Shown piece by piece: positions 8,643 to 17,950 of a stretch of 64,000 bases of DNA. The position numbers and the translations under genes are program-made. This stretch comes from Anaerotruncus colihominis. Lineage in GTDB: Bacteria; Bacillota; Clostridia; Oscillospirales; Ruminococcaceae. Positions within the stretch are counted from its first letter, which is position 1, and the number at the start of each line of letters is the position of its first letter. The notes below the pieces were generated by a model. It was not told where the DNA came from. It saw only the letters and a list, made by a program, of their open reading frames with translations, and made no database searches. The stretch lies in the NCBI RefSeq assembly GCF_010206195.1, contig NZ_VIQT01000009.1:597747-661746 (forward strand), written 5' to 3'.

Positions 8643-9908
8643 TCATGTTTCCTTGCGAAGCGACTCAATAAGCGGCACGAGGACAATGCATACGAGCCCC
8701 GCAGAAAACCCGTTATTGTAAAGATTCAGCCCTCCGTGCAAAAATCCCGTGTTAAGTACAACGGAAGCGTGGACCGCTCCCGCCAGCATCCCCCAGCCCC
8801 AGCCGAACTGCCCCGCGATCGGCGCCAGGCCTGTTGCAAACAATGCAGCAAGCAATGTGTTGGGCTCGTCAAGCGTCCATACCGTAAAAATAGAACTGAC
8901 AATGACACCCAGAATAACAGGCGCAATGTTTTTCAGATGCTTACCGAACGCGCCAAACCCGCAGATTGTAAAAATTCCTCCGATCGTCGGGCCGTTCAGC
9001 TCTCCTCCAACAAACAGCACATATGCTGTCGCAGCCGCTCCGACACAGGCCATATTCATCATCGTGACCGGAAAGCCATCGTGCAGCACAAAGTCGGCCA
9101 CCAAGCGTCCGGAATGGCGCATAATGCGCAAAAATCCCCGCGGGCTGTGTCCATTCCAAAGAAAGCCGGCCGCGCCCATCACCCCGAACAGGCAGAACAA
9201 AAAAGCCGCCAGCGGCAGGTTATTGCCCTCGCTCCATTCAAGACGCGTCTCAAAAACATGGCCGAACGATTTAAAAAAGGAGGCGAGCACCATGCCGATC
9301 AAGCCCGCTGTAAAGCCAACATTATAGAGATTGTACCCCTGATGGACACGCAATGTAAACGACGCTACAGCCGGAAGGATAAAGCCGATTCCCACGCCGA
9401 TTCCCACGCCGACCATATACCACGCCGCAGCGTTTTCGCCGCCTACGTTGACAATCTCCGTCACCACCGGAGAAAGCGCAGTGCCAAACAGCGATATGTA
9501 AATATAGCGCCCGAACGGTTCCTGTCGGAACCTTGCATAAAGAAACCCGCCAAAAATAATCGGGAAAATATTCCATATATCTTTGCCAAACAACGAAAAA
9601 CCCGCCATCAGAAAAAGACAAGCGATGCTAATTCCGGTGAAGTGCATACGCAATAGGCACAGAAGCCCAATACAGATCAACATTACAAGCCCTGAATTGA
9701 CAAACGCAGCGCCCATGCCTCCGATTGCAATCGAGTCAGTGATCAAGCCGGCCTGCGAACGGATAATCCGCCAGATACCGCCCACAATTCCGGCAGGTGT
9801 ATCCCAAAAGAAACCGAATACAATCAGCGACATAGCGAACACCACGAGCGCAGCGGCAATCCGCGCGCTCTGGAGCTTTTCTGGACTGTCGGATAAAAAG
9901 GCTCGCAA
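8643..9908 (-). CDS. DUF1576 polytopic membrane protein
   Basis: This roughly 421-residue integral membrane protein has about ten to twelve hydrophobic segments. It carries duplicated glycine-rich motifs (LYNVGFTAGLIGMV near 220, LYNNGFSAGLVCIV near 400), each preceded by a histidine-containing VHQG/LHGG element. This internal repeat is characteristic of the DUF1576 family as I recall it. No substrate is known. The TTG at 9908 is preferred as start because AGGGGAG lies six bases upstream, while the ATG two codons earlier abuts the ribosome site. The upstream region holds two copies of a hairpin repeat. Confidence 0.8.
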   Translation of the reverse strand: MRAFLSDSPEKLQSARIAAALVVFAMSLIVFGFFWDTPAGIVGGIWRIIRSQAGLITDSIAIGGMGAAFVNSGLVMLICIGLLCLLRMHFTGISIACLFLMAGFSLFGKDIWNIFPIIFGGFLYARFRQEPFGRYIYISLFGTALSPVVTEIVNVGGENAAAWYMVGVGIGVGIGFILPAVASFTLRVHQGYNLYNVGFTAGLIGMVLASFFKSFGHVFETRLEWSEGNNLPLAAFLFCLFGVMGAAGFLWNGHSPRGFLRIMRHSGRLVADFVLHDGFPVTMMNMACVGAAATAYVLFVGGELNGPTIGGIFTICGFGAFGKHLKNIAPVILGVIVSSIFTVWTLDEPNTLLAALFATGLAPIAGQFGWGWGMLAGAVHASVVLNTGFLHGGLNLYNNGFSAGLVCIVLVPLIESLRKET

Positions 9909-9964
9909 GCACATCTCCCCTATACGTCAAACGATTGAACCTATGCTGAAGGTGTGGCACAATT

Positions 9965-10083
9965 ATTTTATCATGCCCGCAGCGCGGCATGATAAAATTG
10001 GCCATTAGGGCGGTAGCGGGCCGCGCCCGCGTATCGCACTGGCCATAAGGCGTATAATAACCGCTCTGCATTTATTTTAACAT
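9965..10083 (-). repeat. Three-hairpin repeat, copy A
   Basis: Read on the minus strand, this has the same layout as copies at 10216 and 35861: an AT-rich left segment, then a GGCC...GCGGGC-GCG-GCCCGC...GGCC long stem, then a right hairpin (ATTTTATCATGCC...GGCATGATAAAAT). The left arms do not pair here: one arm resembles copy C and the other copy B, as if recombined. It lies upstream of the DUF1576 gene, inverted relative to copy B. Confidence 0.75.
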
Positions 10084-10190
10084 AGATCGTCCGTTTTGGG
10101 AACGGTGTTTTTGTAATTCTTTCATATTTTTTCCGAATCGTTCCACCTGTTTAATATTCAATTACTGAAAAAATCAAAAATCCTTCAATT

Positions 10191-10219
10191 TTGCATTTAT
10201 GGAAAAGACGTTGTATAGT
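10191..10219 (+). promoter_or_regulatory. Sigma70-type promoter upstream of GrpB-like gene
   Basis: TTGCAT (10191-10196) and TATAGT (10214-10219) are 17 bases apart. Transcription would start inside repeat copy B, placing its hairpins in the leader RNA. Confidence 0.45.
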
Positions 10220-10330
10220 ATAATAACCATAAAGTGGTTATTATACGCCTTATGGCCTGGGCGATTCGCCGGCGCGGCCCGTTGCCGCCCCGATGGCCAA
10301 TTATACCAGTTATGCTCAGCGGCTCGCCGT
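10216..10330 (+). repeat. Three-hairpin repeat, copy B
   Basis: The left hairpin pairs AGTATAATAACC with GGTTATTATACG. The central GC-rich stem is bounded by GGCC, and a degenerate right hairpin follows. The left arms differ in sequence from copy C but still pair, which points to conservation of structure. It lies between the promoter at 10191 and the gene at 10428. Confidence 0.75.
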
Positions 10331-10427
10331 TTGCGCGGCAGCCGCCTTTTGAAGTATGCCGGTCTATGGGGGACGCCATTATATCAGAAACTGGAAGCGC
10401 CCCCCTGTCATGGTTGGAGGAATTGCC

Positions 10428-10973
10428 ATGCCGCAACGTATCCATGTCGTCCCTTATGACCCAGCTTGGGAACGTCTGTTCAATGAGGAAGCCGCTTTGA
10501 TCAGTCAAATTATCGGTCCGAATCTGGACTGCATCCACCATATCGGCAGCACAGCGGTTTTAGGGCTGTGTGCCAAACCGATCATTGATATGCTTCCTGT
10601 GGTATCTGATCTATCCGCTGTCGACAGCCAAACCGACGCGTTTTCGGCTGTCGGGTACGAAGCGATGGGTGAATTTGGAATACCAGGACGCCGCTATTTC
10701 CGCAAAGGCGGTGACCGGCGCACGCATCAGCTTCACATCTTTGAAAAAAGTAATGTACGGGAAATCGAGCGGCACCTTGCATTCCGTGACTATTTGCGCG
10801 CGCATCCAAAAAAGGCGTATGAATACGGCGCGCTGAAAAGCCGGCTGGCCGCGCAGTATCCCAACAGCATCGACCGGTATTGCGACGGCAAAGACCAATT
10901 TGTCAGGCAAATGGAAAGGGCCGCGCTTCTCTGGCGCCGCGGGCAAACCGGCGCTGCTTTTTTGAATGAATGA
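10428..10973 (+). CDS. GrpB/UPF0157 nucleotidyltransferase-fold protein
   Basis: This 181-residue protein starts at the ATG at 10428 behind TTGGAGG. It opens [17 protein letters not shown] and contains [20 protein letters not shown] (residues about 35-54), the GrpB-family signature with the nucleotidyltransferase-like GST/GS motif and paired acidic residues. Members are sometimes fused to dephospho-CoA kinase, but on their own their activity is not established. The gene ends 17 bases before endonuclease IV, so the two are likely cotranscribed. Confidence 0.85.
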   Translation: MPQRIHVVPYDPAWERLFNEEAALISQIIGPNLDCIHHIGSTAVLGLCAKPIIDMLPVVSDLSAVDSQTDAFSAVGYEAMGEFGIPGRRYFRKGGDRRTHQLHIFEKSNVREIERHLAFRDYLRAHPKKAYEYGALKSRLAAQYPNSIDRYCDGKDQFVRQMERAALLWRRGQTGAAFLNE

Positions 10974-10990
10974 TGGTCAGGAGGTTGTTT

Positions 10991-11830
10991 ATGTATATCG
11001 GTTGTCACCTGTCCGCCGCCAAGGGCTATGCACATATGGGCAAGGACGCACTCTCCATCGGGGCGAATACCTTTCAGTTTTTCACCCGAAATCCGCGCGG
11101 CGCGCGCGCCAAGGCGCTCGATTTGGACGATGTGCGCGCGCTTTTGGAGCTGATGGATGTAAACGCCTTTGGCACAATCGTCGCCCATGCGCCGTACACA
11201 CTCAACGCCTGTTCGTCAGACCCGCATCTGCGGGAGCTTGCCCGTGATATGATCGCGGACGATCTGGAGCGGATGGAGCATTTGCCCGGAAACCTCTATA
11301 ATTTTCATCCCGGCAGCCATACCGGACAAGGTGTTGATTCAGGCATCGTCCAAATCGCAGACATGCTTAACAGCGTACTGCGCCCCGGCCAGCGCACAAC
11401 CGTCCTTTTGGAAACGATGGCCGGAAAGGGCAGCGAGGTCGGCAGCCGCTTTGAGGAGCTGCGCGCCATTCTCGACCGCGTCACGATCTCCGAACGGATG
11501 GGCGTCTGTCTTGACACCTGCCATGTATCGGACGCCGGCTATGATATTGTGAACGATCTTGACGGCGTGCTTACGGAGTTCGACCGTATAATCGGGCTGT
11601 CGCGTCTGCGCGCCGTCCATCTGAACGACAGCATGAACCCGTGCGGCAGCCGCAAGGACCGCCATGCCCGCCTCGGCGAAGGGACGATCGGTGTTGAAGC
11701 GCTTGTGCGCGTTGTGTGCCACCCAGCGCTCAAAGGTTTGCCCATCTGCCTTGAAACGCCGAATGAATTGCCCGGTTATGCGGCTGAAATCCGCCTTTTG
11801 CGCGAACGCTGCGGTGATTTGGACATGTGA
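10991..11830 (+). CDS. nfo: Endonuclease IV (AP endonuclease)
   Basis: This 279-residue member of the AP endonuclease 2 family starts at the ATG at 10991 behind CAGGAGG. Metal ligands of the trinuclear zinc site are visible in order: the His in NFHPGSHTG near 108, the Glu in [10 protein letters not shown] near 144, the Asp/His in [13 protein letters not shown] near 178, the His in VHLNDS near 215, the DRHARLGEG segment near 228 and the Glu in CLETP near 257. It cleaves DNA at abasic sites in base excision repair. It is full length. Confidence 0.95.
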   Translation: MYIGCHLSAAKGYAHMGKDALSIGANTFQFFTRNPRGARAKALDLDDVRALLELMDVNAFGTIVAHAPYTLNACSSDPHLRELARDMIADDLERMEHLPGNLYNFHPGSHTGQGVDSGIVQIADMLNSVLRPGQRTTVLLETMAGKGSEVGSRFEELRAILDRVTISERMGVCLDTCHVSDAGYDIVNDLDGVLTEFDRIIGLSRLRAVHLNDSMNPCGSRKDRHARLGEGTIGVEALVRVVCHPALKGLPICLETPNELPGYAAEIRLLRERCGDLDM

Positions 11831-11953
11831 CGGGGCATTTTGCACTCCGGCTGAATGACGCGCTGTTTTCAGGGAATGATAACCGCGCCGGACCGCGATG
11901 GCGGACCGGTCAGTAAACGGAGCGCACGCTCCGCGTGCAAGGTGGTATCACCG

Positions 11954-12082
11954 ATGGCAAAGCAGGGTATGAAACGCCCGGAGGTTGGGCCGAAGCAGAA
12001 AAACACCGTACCGCCCGTCCCGGAATTGCAGGGCGGCGCGAAACGTACAAAGGAAAAGGCCAAGCCTGTTACAGAAAAATAA
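11954..12082 (+). CDS. Small basic protein of 42 residues
   Basis: The frame starts MAKQGMKRPEVGPKQKN and is Pro/Lys-rich, with VPPVPELQGGAKRTKEKAKP near its end. AAGGTGG lies before the ATG. I recall similar 40-45-residue MAKQGMKRP-type proteins in many clostridial genomes, with no known function. It sits between nfo and a strong terminator, so it is probably the last gene of that transcript. Confidence 0.6.
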   Translation: MAKQGMKRPEVGPKQKNTVPPVPELQGGAKRTKEKAKPVTEK

Positions 12083-12089
12083 CGCTGAC

Positions 12090-12124
12090 GCGCGGCGGGG
12101 TATATACCCCGCCGCGCGCCTCTC
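12090..12124. terminator. Terminator after small basic protein
   Basis: A perfect palindrome (GCGCGGCGGGG...CCCCGCCGCGC, 12090-12117) with a TATATA centre is followed by CTCTCTTTT. It also faces the end of the histidine kinase gene. Confidence 0.8.
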
Positions 12125-12136
12125 TTTTCCACATGC

Positions 12137-14236
12137 TTACTCGTTTTCTACGCTATCAACGGTGGTAACCGGCGCTTTTTCCTGAGACAGCTGCTCCTGC
12201 GGATCGTCTGGCAATCCGCAGGGCGGCCCGTCATTCTGCGGTTCATATGCTTCCTGTTGTATTTGTATGGCTTCCAATGCTTCCGGCATATCCTGAGCAC
12301 AGAGCGGCAGCGTGACGATCGCTTTAAACAGGTCGCCGTCAAGCTCGATACGCAGCGTTCCGCCGCTTAACTCCGTGAAGCTTTTGGCGATCGCCAATCC
12401 CAGGCCGCTCCCCTCTCCCGTGCGTGATGCGTCGCCGCGCTGGAATCGCTCGACGATATCGTCGGCCGAGAAGGTCATCTCATAGTTGGCGATATTTTTA
12501 AAGGAGACTTCCGCCGAATCCCTATCCCGGCGAACAGATACATAAACACGCGTGCCGGACATGGAATATTTCAGCGCGTTGCCAAGCAGGTTTTCAAACA
12601 CACGATGCAGCATCTTTCCATCGGCCCACACAAACAGACGCGCAGCTGCAAACTGCGGCTTGATTTCAATGCCGCTGGTACGTGCATCCATCTCCGCGAT
12701 CGTCTGATCGACAAGCGACACCACGTCAATCTGTTCCGGATGCGCATCGATCGCCCCACTGTTCGCCTTGGAGATTTCAAAGAGATCCTGTACAAGGTTT
12801 TTTAACCGCTTCGCCTTCTGATCGATGATTTGGACGTAATCATTGGCAAAATCGGGGCTGAGCTGTTCGCGTCCAAGCAGGTCGACATAATTGATGATCG
12901 AGGTCAGCGGCGTCTTTAAGTCGTGCGATACGTTTGTGACAAGCTCAATCTTCATACGTTCGCTGCGCATCTGCTCCTCGACAGCGCGGTTGACTCCATC
13001 CATGATATCGTTGAGATCTGCTGCAAGCCCTGCAAAATCGCCGTTTACACAAAGAGGCTCGCACAGGCTGCCGCTGCGCATCTGTTCCACATAATCGACC
13101 ACACGTCCAAAGTCGTCCATATTCCGGTTATACTCCCGCACATAGCTAAACAGCAGAAACAGCCCCAACGCGGCCAGCACCAGAACAACCGCAATCCAGA
13201 TTTCCTCGATCCAGTCCAACAAGATCCAGGCCGTCAGAAAGCCGGCCGGAACCGCAAGCACACATTCCGCAGCCAGAAGCAGGATCAGCCGCCGTTTCAT
13301 TCGCGCCAAAAAATCATGTCTGCTCTCCAGCCCGCGCAGAAAACGCGCGGCCGACATAAAGCTGTTGTTGGAAAAGAACGCCTGTATCCCATTGACAGAC
13401 AGATCTGTGAGCAGCAGCCAGGCGCACCAGAAGCAAGCAAGAATGACGGCTAGCCCGGGGAGCGTCCCAATTTCGCGGAACGCGAATGTATCCACCGCCG
13501 TCCAGGCGCCAAACGTCAGCGATCCCAGCAGCAGCATCAGCTTTGGCTCCATCCAGATATGGCCAAGCGCGGCCGCAATGCTGCGATGCGCCTCGGCGAG
13601 CGTGCGGCGGCGCACCAGCGTGCACAGCAGAATAATCAGCGCGACAGCGACAACCGCCGCCCCAGCCGCAAGGAGCATGGACGCATAATACCATTGATAA
13701 TAGGCGTCATAGATCAGGCCGTAATTCACAAGCCCGCTTTCAGGCCGTATTGCCAAACAGAAGGAATTCTGCTGCTCCGACCCCGGCCATTGATAAGCGG
13801 CCGCGTTGGAGCCTTGGCCGCGCGATGTCTGCATTTGCTGCGTGATAACGCCATCCGCGGCATAGATCACGTGCGCATAACCTGCGGCATCCATATTGCT
13901 GTTTACCCGCTCATACATCGCCTTGGCCGTTGCATCGGAAACAGTATCCGACCAAAGCCGGAAGGATCTTCCTTCTATAAAGTAATCAACGTTTAAATCA
14001 TTGCGCAGCGTAAGCCCTGCGTCTCCATCCGGGCCGTTTTCGGCAATTGCATAAGCGTCTGCAATCATTCTGTTGACTGCCTGCTGGTAGCGCGGCGTCT
14101 CTTTATAATCAAGCGCGATCACGCCGGCCGCCCACAGATACAGCCCTCCGGCCATGGCCGCAACCACAATTGTCAGCGACAGTGCAAACAGGACGAACGC
14201 TGTTCCCGGCCTAGATTTTTTCAATTTTGTAGCCAA
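12137..14236 (-). CDS. Membrane sensor histidine kinase
   Basis: This 699-residue kinase has a transmembrane segment at about 12-34, an extracytoplasmic region to about 180, then several further membrane segments (about 183-208, 228-250, 262-285 and 315-365). The cytoplasmic part holds the HisKA motif NVSHDLKTPLTS (phospho-acceptor His near 475) and HATPase N box ENLLGNALKYS near 575, followed by GEGSGLGLAIAK. The Gln/Glu-rich tail (about 660-699) is unusual. The signal is unknown. The gene overlaps the response regulator by 26 bases, so the two form a translationally coupled pair. Confidence 0.93.
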   Translation of the reverse strand: MATKLKKSRPGTAFVLFALSLTIVVAAMAGGLYLWAAGVIALDYKETPRYQQAVNRMIADAYAIAENGPDGDAGLTLRNDLNVDYFIEGRSFRLWSDTVSDATAKAMYERVNSNMDAAGYAHVIYAADGVITQQMQTSRGQGSNAAAYQWPGSEQQNSFCLAIRPESGLVNYGLIYDAYYQWYYASMLLAAGAAVVAVALIILLCTLVRRRTLAEAHRSIAAALGHIWMEPKLMLLLGSLTFGAWTAVDTFAFREIGTLPGLAVILACFWCAWLLLTDLSVNGIQAFFSNNSFMSAARFLRGLESRHDFLARMKRRLILLLAAECVLAVPAGFLTAWILLDWIEEIWIAVVLVLAALGLFLLFSYVREYNRNMDDFGRVVDYVEQMRSGSLCEPLCVNGDFAGLAADLNDIMDGVNRAVEEQMRSERMKIELVTNVSHDLKTPLTSIINYVDLLGREQLSPDFANDYVQIIDQKAKRLKNLVQDLFEISKANSGAIDAHPEQIDVVSLVDQTIAEMDARTSGIEIKPQFAAARLFVWADGKMLHRVFENLLGNALKYSMSGTRVYVSVRRDRDSAEVSFKNIANYEMTFSADDIVERFQRGDASRTGEGSGLGLAIAKSFTELSGGTLRIELDGDLFKAIVTLPLCAQDMPEALEAIQIQQEAYEPQNDGPPCGLPDDPQEQLSQEKAPVTTVDSVENE

Positions 14237-14918
14237 TGCCCCACACCACCTTTAAATATTTTGGTTCCTTTGGATTGATCTCGATTTTCTCACGGATACG
14301 GCGTATATGAACCGCCACCGTATTTTCAGGCGCAAAGCTTGGTTCGTTCCAGACGCGTTCATAGATCTCATCGATCGGAAACACTCTCCCCGGATGGCGC
14401 ATTAAAAGCTCGGTGATCTTGTATTCGATCGGGGTTAGCTTGACCTCTTCACCATCGACCTCCAATCGTTTCTGCTGTACATCAAGCGTCAGACCGCCGC
14501 AGACGATCGTTTCCGCAGGCCCGCCGCGGTCGCGCGCCGTGCCAAGCGTTACATAGCGCCGTAACTGGCTTTTGACCCGTGCAATCAGCTCCAGGGGATT
14601 GAATGGCTTTGTGATGTAATCGTCCGCACCAAACTCCAGGCCAAACACCTTGTCCGCGTCCTCGCCTTTGGCCGATACAAGAATGATAGGGATATTATTG
14701 CGCTCACGCAGCTTCAACATCGCTTTAATCCCGTCCATCTTCGGCATCATAATATCCATCAGAATCAAATGGATTGTATGGTCCGCGACGATATCAAGCG
14801 CCTGCAGCCCATCGTAGGCCTTATAGATCGTCAGGTTTTCCCGGCTCAAATAAATTGCGATTGATTCGACAATTTCACGGTCATCATCCACCACCAGCAC
14901 ACTCAACTTTTCCTCCAT
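14211..14918 (-). CDS. OmpR/PhoB-type response regulator
   Basis: This 235-residue protein has a receiver domain at 1-120, with the acidic pocket DDD near 12, the phospho-acceptor Asp in LMDIMMPKMDG near 55 and the Lys in TKPFNP near 105. A winged-helix DNA-binding domain follows at about 135-235 (ENTVAVHIRRIREKIE, VWGIGYK). It would act with the adjacent membrane histidine kinase, which it precedes in the operon. Targets are not evident, though the nearby divergent gene at 15119 shares the upstream region. Confidence 0.94.
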   Translation of the reverse strand: MEEKLSVLVVDDDREIVESIAIYLSRENLTIYKAYDGLQALDIVADHTIHLILMDIMMPKMDGIKAMLKLRERNNIPIILVSAKGEDADKVFGLEFGADDYITKPFNPLELIARVKSQLRRYVTLGTARDRGGPAETIVCGGLTLDVQQKRLEVDGEEVKLTPIEYKITELLMRHPGRVFPIDEIYERVWNEPSFAPENTVAVHIRRIREKIEINPKEPKYLKVVWGIGYKIEKI

Positions 14919-15118
14919 GATCCCATTCCCCCATCTGGAAATTCACGATATAGCCGTGTTGTGCAACCCCAGTATAGCACAAATTACGCCCCGCTTCGCG
15001 TTGATCTGATTATATACAGCAGTTCTTACCATCTATTCGACAAAATCCTTACAATTTTCTTAAGGAACTGTTTAAATTACATCAAGTCAGGCAATACTTT
15101 GTGTGAGGTGAAGCTTCC

Positions 15119-15307
15119 ATGAATAACCAGAAACCGGCAGCCGGAGGGTTAGCCGTTCTGCTCAAAAAAAACGGCCAGGCACATCAGTACTATACATCGC
15201 TGCCAAGCTATGTGCAGGATCTCATCGGACGGCGTTCCGTTGATATCCACTCAGAATACGATCTGCATCGTTGTGCAGATAGCATTCTATACAGCCTGTC
15301 GAGGTAG
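15119..15307 (+). CDS. Small hypothetical protein
   Basis: This 62-residue basic protein follows GTGAGGTGAAG and ends inside the stem of a terminator. It contains [30 protein letters not shown], which looks helical, with no recognised motif. It is a single-gene transcript between the two-component system and the collagen-like gene. A short C-terminal fragment resembles the small helical proteins often seen in spore-forming clostridia, but no family is assigned. Confidence 0.65.
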   Translation: MNNQKPAAGGLAVLLKKNGQAHQYYTSLPSYVQDLIGRRSVDIHSEYDLHRCADSILYSLSR

Positions 15308-15332
15308 GACACTGCGTCCTGCCTCTTTTTTA
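15301..15332 (+). terminator. Terminator after small protein
   Basis: A 10-bp stem with one G-T pair (15301-15310 with 15316-15325) is followed by T6. The stop codon lies in the stem. Confidence 0.85.
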
Positions 15333-15351
15333 TTTGTATATCTCTTTTCGG

Positions 15352-15379
15352 AACAGTTTTACAATCCCGTGCATATTTT
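15352..15379 (+). promoter_or_regulatory. Possible mother-cell sigma (SigE/SigK-like) promoter
   Basis: CATATTTT at 15372-15379 resembles SigE/SigK -10 boxes, and an AC lies 17 bases before it. This would suit a spore-surface collagen protein. The match is short and therefore weak. Confidence 0.25.
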
Positions 15380-15424
15380 GTTGTGGGGGATTTCCCATCA
15401 TCCTGATTAGGAGGTATTCTATTT

Positions 15425-17419
15425 ATGAATAGATTCACCGGCATGAACTTTATGACAAACGCCGGCCAGTCCTGTCCTACGCCTTGCCCGCCGCCTTGTC
15501 CGCCCCCATGTCCCGGCCCGCCCGGACCAGTCGGTCCGACCGGAGCCACAGGTCCACAGGGACCGATCGGACCAATGGGACCGCAAGGTCCTGTTGGTCC
15601 AATGGGGCCACAGGGCTTTCCAGGAGCCACGGGACCAACGGGACCGCAGGGTATTCCTGGCAGCGCGACCATGACTGGCGCGACAGGACCAACCGGGCCT
15701 GAGGGTCCTCAAGGACCTATGGGACTGCCCGGACCTGTCGGCCCGCAGGGACCGCAAGGACCCGTCGGCGGAACCGGACCGCAAGGCCCGATCGGCGCGC
15801 CTGGCGCAACCGGCGCAACCGGTATGACTGGACCGACTGGTCCAACCGGCGCAACTGGCGTAACCGGACCGCAAGGCCCACAGGGGCTTATCGGTTTGCA
15901 GGGGCCGACCGGTGCGACTGGCCCGACCGGTGTAACAGGGCCGCAAGGCCCAATTGGCGCGGCAGGCCCGCAGGGCTTTGTTGGACCGCAGGGACCACAG
16001 GGCGTCGTGGGGCCAACCGGCGCGACCGGACCACAGGGAGCGCCCGGCCCAACTGGACCGCAAGGTCCACAAGGAATTCCTGGCGTAACTGGAGCCACCG
16101 GACCACAGGGACCGATTGGCGCCGCCGGACCGCAGGGATTCACAGGGCCGACTGGACCCACTGGTTCAACGGGATCAACAGGTCCGACAGGTCCGTCAGG
16201 AGCGACTGGTTCAACCGGTGTGACCGGACCAACTGGGCCAACCGGCGTCCCAGGCGCGACCGGCGCTACTGGCGCCACTGGCCCGCAGGGGCCGATCGGT
16301 TCAGCCGGACCACAGGGCATTGTTGGTCCCACAGGTCCGACCGGGCCGCAGGGGTCCACAGGACCGACTGGAGCTACCGGGGCCGCCGGCGCCGCTGGCG
16401 CTCAGGGTATCGCTGGGCCAACTGGGCCGCAGGGGCCCACGGGACCCACCGGCGCGACTGGCGCCACTGGGGCCGACGGCGCTCAGGGTATCGCTGGTCC
16501 GACCGGGCCGCAGGGACCCACGGGACCGACCGGCGCGACTGGGGCCGATGGCGTTGCCGGTGCTCAGGGTATCACTGGGCCGACTGGGCCGCAGGGGCCC
16601 ACGGGACCCACCGGCGCGACTGGGGCCGACGGCGCTGCCGGCGCTCAGGGTATCGCTGGTCCGACCGGGCCGCAGGGACCCACGGGACCGACCGGCGCGA
16701 CTGGCGCCACTGGGGCCGACGGCGCTCAGGGTATCGCCGGTCCGACTGGGCCGCAGGGGCCCACGGGACCGACCGGCGCGACTGGGGCCGACGGCGCTGC
16801 CGGCGCTCAGGGTATCGCCGGTCCGACCGGGCCGCAGGGGCCCACGGGACCGACCGGCGCGACTGGCGCCACTGGGGCCGACGGCGCTGCCGGTGCTCAG
16901 GGTATCGCTGGTCCGACTGGGCCGCAGGGACCCACGGGACCGACCGGCGCTATCGGACCGCAGGGGTTGATTGGCGCAACTGGCGCGACAGGTGCAACCG
17001 GACCAACAGGCGTCAACGTAACCTCCAACAGCATGAGCGCGCTGAACACCAGCGGCGCTACCATTGCGGTGGTATTGGGAGGAACCGACATTGCGCTGCC
17101 TGATGATCAGCTTTTGGACAGTTTTACTGCAACTGGCGGAAACACCGTGTTTACCGTCCCTGCCACAGGAACCTATCTCGTGAGCTATTCCGTCAGCCTT
17201 ACAGCGGCTCTTCTCCTGTCTTCCAGAATTCTGCTAAATGGTGCGCCCTTGTCCGGTTCTGTGGTGTCCCCTATCGCGGCTACCAACCGCTTTGATAATA
17301 TGCAGATAGTAAATCTCGCAGCCGGCGATACGTTGCAATTGCAACTATTCGGTCTTTTGGGGGCTGCTGTTTTACAGGGAGGTACGGGAGCTAGCCTGAA
17401 TGTTGTCCGGTTGGCTTAA
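15425..17419 (+). CDS. BclA-like collagen-repeat spore/surface protein
   Basis: This 664-residue protein starts behind TAGGAGG. Residues 1-30 are a short N-terminal segment with [17 protein letters not shown]. Residues about 31-535 are uninterrupted G-X-Y triplets dominated by GPT, GAT and GPQ, the bacterial collagen type seen in BclA of bacillus/clostridial exosporia. Within about 16380-16940 a near-identical 27-31-residue unit ([20 protein letters not shown]) repeats seven times. The C-terminal 135 residues ([15 protein letters not shown] onward) form a BclA/C1q-like trimerising beta domain. Thr-rich triplets suggest O-glycosylation. Repeat number probably varies between strains. Confidence 0.9.
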   Translation: MNRFTGMNFMTNAGQSCPTPCPPPCPPPCPGPPGPVGPTGATGPQGPIGPMGPQGPVGPMGPQGFPGATGPTGPQGIPGSATMTGATGPTGPEGPQGPMGLPGPVGPQGPQGPVGGTGPQGPIGAPGATGATGMTGPTGPTGATGVTGPQGPQGLIGLQGPTGATGPTGVTGPQGPIGAAGPQGFVGPQGPQGVVGPTGATGPQGAPGPTGPQGPQGIPGVTGATGPQGPIGAAGPQGFTGPTGPTGSTGSTGPTGPSGATGSTGVTGPTGPTGVPGATGATGATGPQGPIGSAGPQGIVGPTGPTGPQGSTGPTGATGAAGAAGAQGIAGPTGPQGPTGPTGATGATGADGAQGIAGPTGPQGPTGPTGATGADGVAGAQGITGPTGPQGPTGPTGATGADGAAGAQGIAGPTGPQGPTGPTGATGATGADGAQGIAGPTGPQGPTGPTGATGADGAAGAQGIAGPTGPQGPTGPTGATGATGADGAAGAQGIAGPTGPQGPTGPTGAIGPQGLIGATGATGATGPTGVNVTSNSMSALNTSGATIAVVLGGTDIALPDDQLLDSFTATGGNTVFTVPATGTYLVSYSVSLTAALLLSSRILLNGAPLSGSVVSPIAATNRFDNMQIVNLAAGDTLQLQLFGLLGAAVLQGGTGASLNVVRLA

Positions 17420-17608
17420 CCGATTTCCTATTTTCCTAATAAAAACGGCCGCACAGGTCTGCAAGGGATTACAGGCGCTACCGGACCGCAGGGACTGATT
17501 GGTACGACTGGTGCAACTAGTCCCGCAGCTACACCGGCAAGCCGCACCTGTGTTCAGCAGATGCGCAATATCTTTTTCAATAAAATCAAAAAGCGCGCCG
17601 CCCAATAG
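17420..17608 (+). pseudogene. In-frame collagen-like remnant after the stop codon
   Basis: Directly after the TAA of the collagen gene, the same frame stays open for 62 codons. It reads [21 protein letters not shown], then TPASRTCVQQMRNIFFNKIKKRAAQ to a TAG at 17606. There is no start codon or ribosome site, so it is not an independent gene. It looks like the 3' end of a second collagen-like gene lost by deletion, or a tail that would be added only by stop-codon readthrough. The last codons form one arm of the terminator. Confidence 0.6.
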
Positions 17609-17630
17609 GGGCGGCGCGCTTTTTGATTTT
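17582..17630. terminator. Bidirectional terminator, collagen gene / rpsR
   Basis: A perfect 22-bp stem (17582-17603 with 17609-17630) has a five-base loop and A- and T-rich flanks. It ends both the collagen transcript and the rpsF-ssb-rpsR operon. Confidence 0.9.
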
Positions 17631-17632
17631 AA

Positions 17633-17893
17633 TTAATCGCTGATATAAGGCAGCAGACCGATATGGCGCGCACGCTTGATTGCAAGCGTCAATTGACGCT
17701 GATGGCGCGCACAAGTACCTGTTACGCGGCGGGGAACAATCTTCGCACGCTCGCTCAGATACCTTCTCAGGCGAGGCACATCCTTATAATCAATCGGGCC
17801 GAGCTTGTCGACACAGAAAGCGCAGACCTTTTTCCTGCCTTTCCGGTTTCCGCGCGGGCCGCGGCTATCCCTTTCGGATCTCTCATAAGCCAT
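17633..17893 (-). CDS. rpsR: 30S ribosomal protein S18
   Basis: This 86-residue basic protein starts behind AAGGAGG. The S18 core is clear: [59 protein letters not shown]. Cysteines in CAFC and TGTC suggest the zinc-binding form of S18. It binds S6 on the 30S platform. It is the last gene of rpsF-ssb-rpsR, the usual order in Firmicutes. Confidence 0.97.
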   Translation of the reverse strand: MAYERSERDSRGPRGNRKGRKKVCAFCVDKLGPIDYKDVPRLRRYLSERAKIVPRRVTGTCARHQRQLTLAIKRARHIGLLPYISD

Positions 17894-17950
17894 GGTTCAA
17901 ACCTCCTTATAAACATGTAAAACAAATCGGAACAAGCAAATGGGCGCCTG

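Noticed and set aside
15419-16359. Frames opposite and beside the collagen gene
   Set aside because: Created by the G-X-Y triplet repeats in other frames; only the plus-strand frame gives a sensible start, domain and stop.
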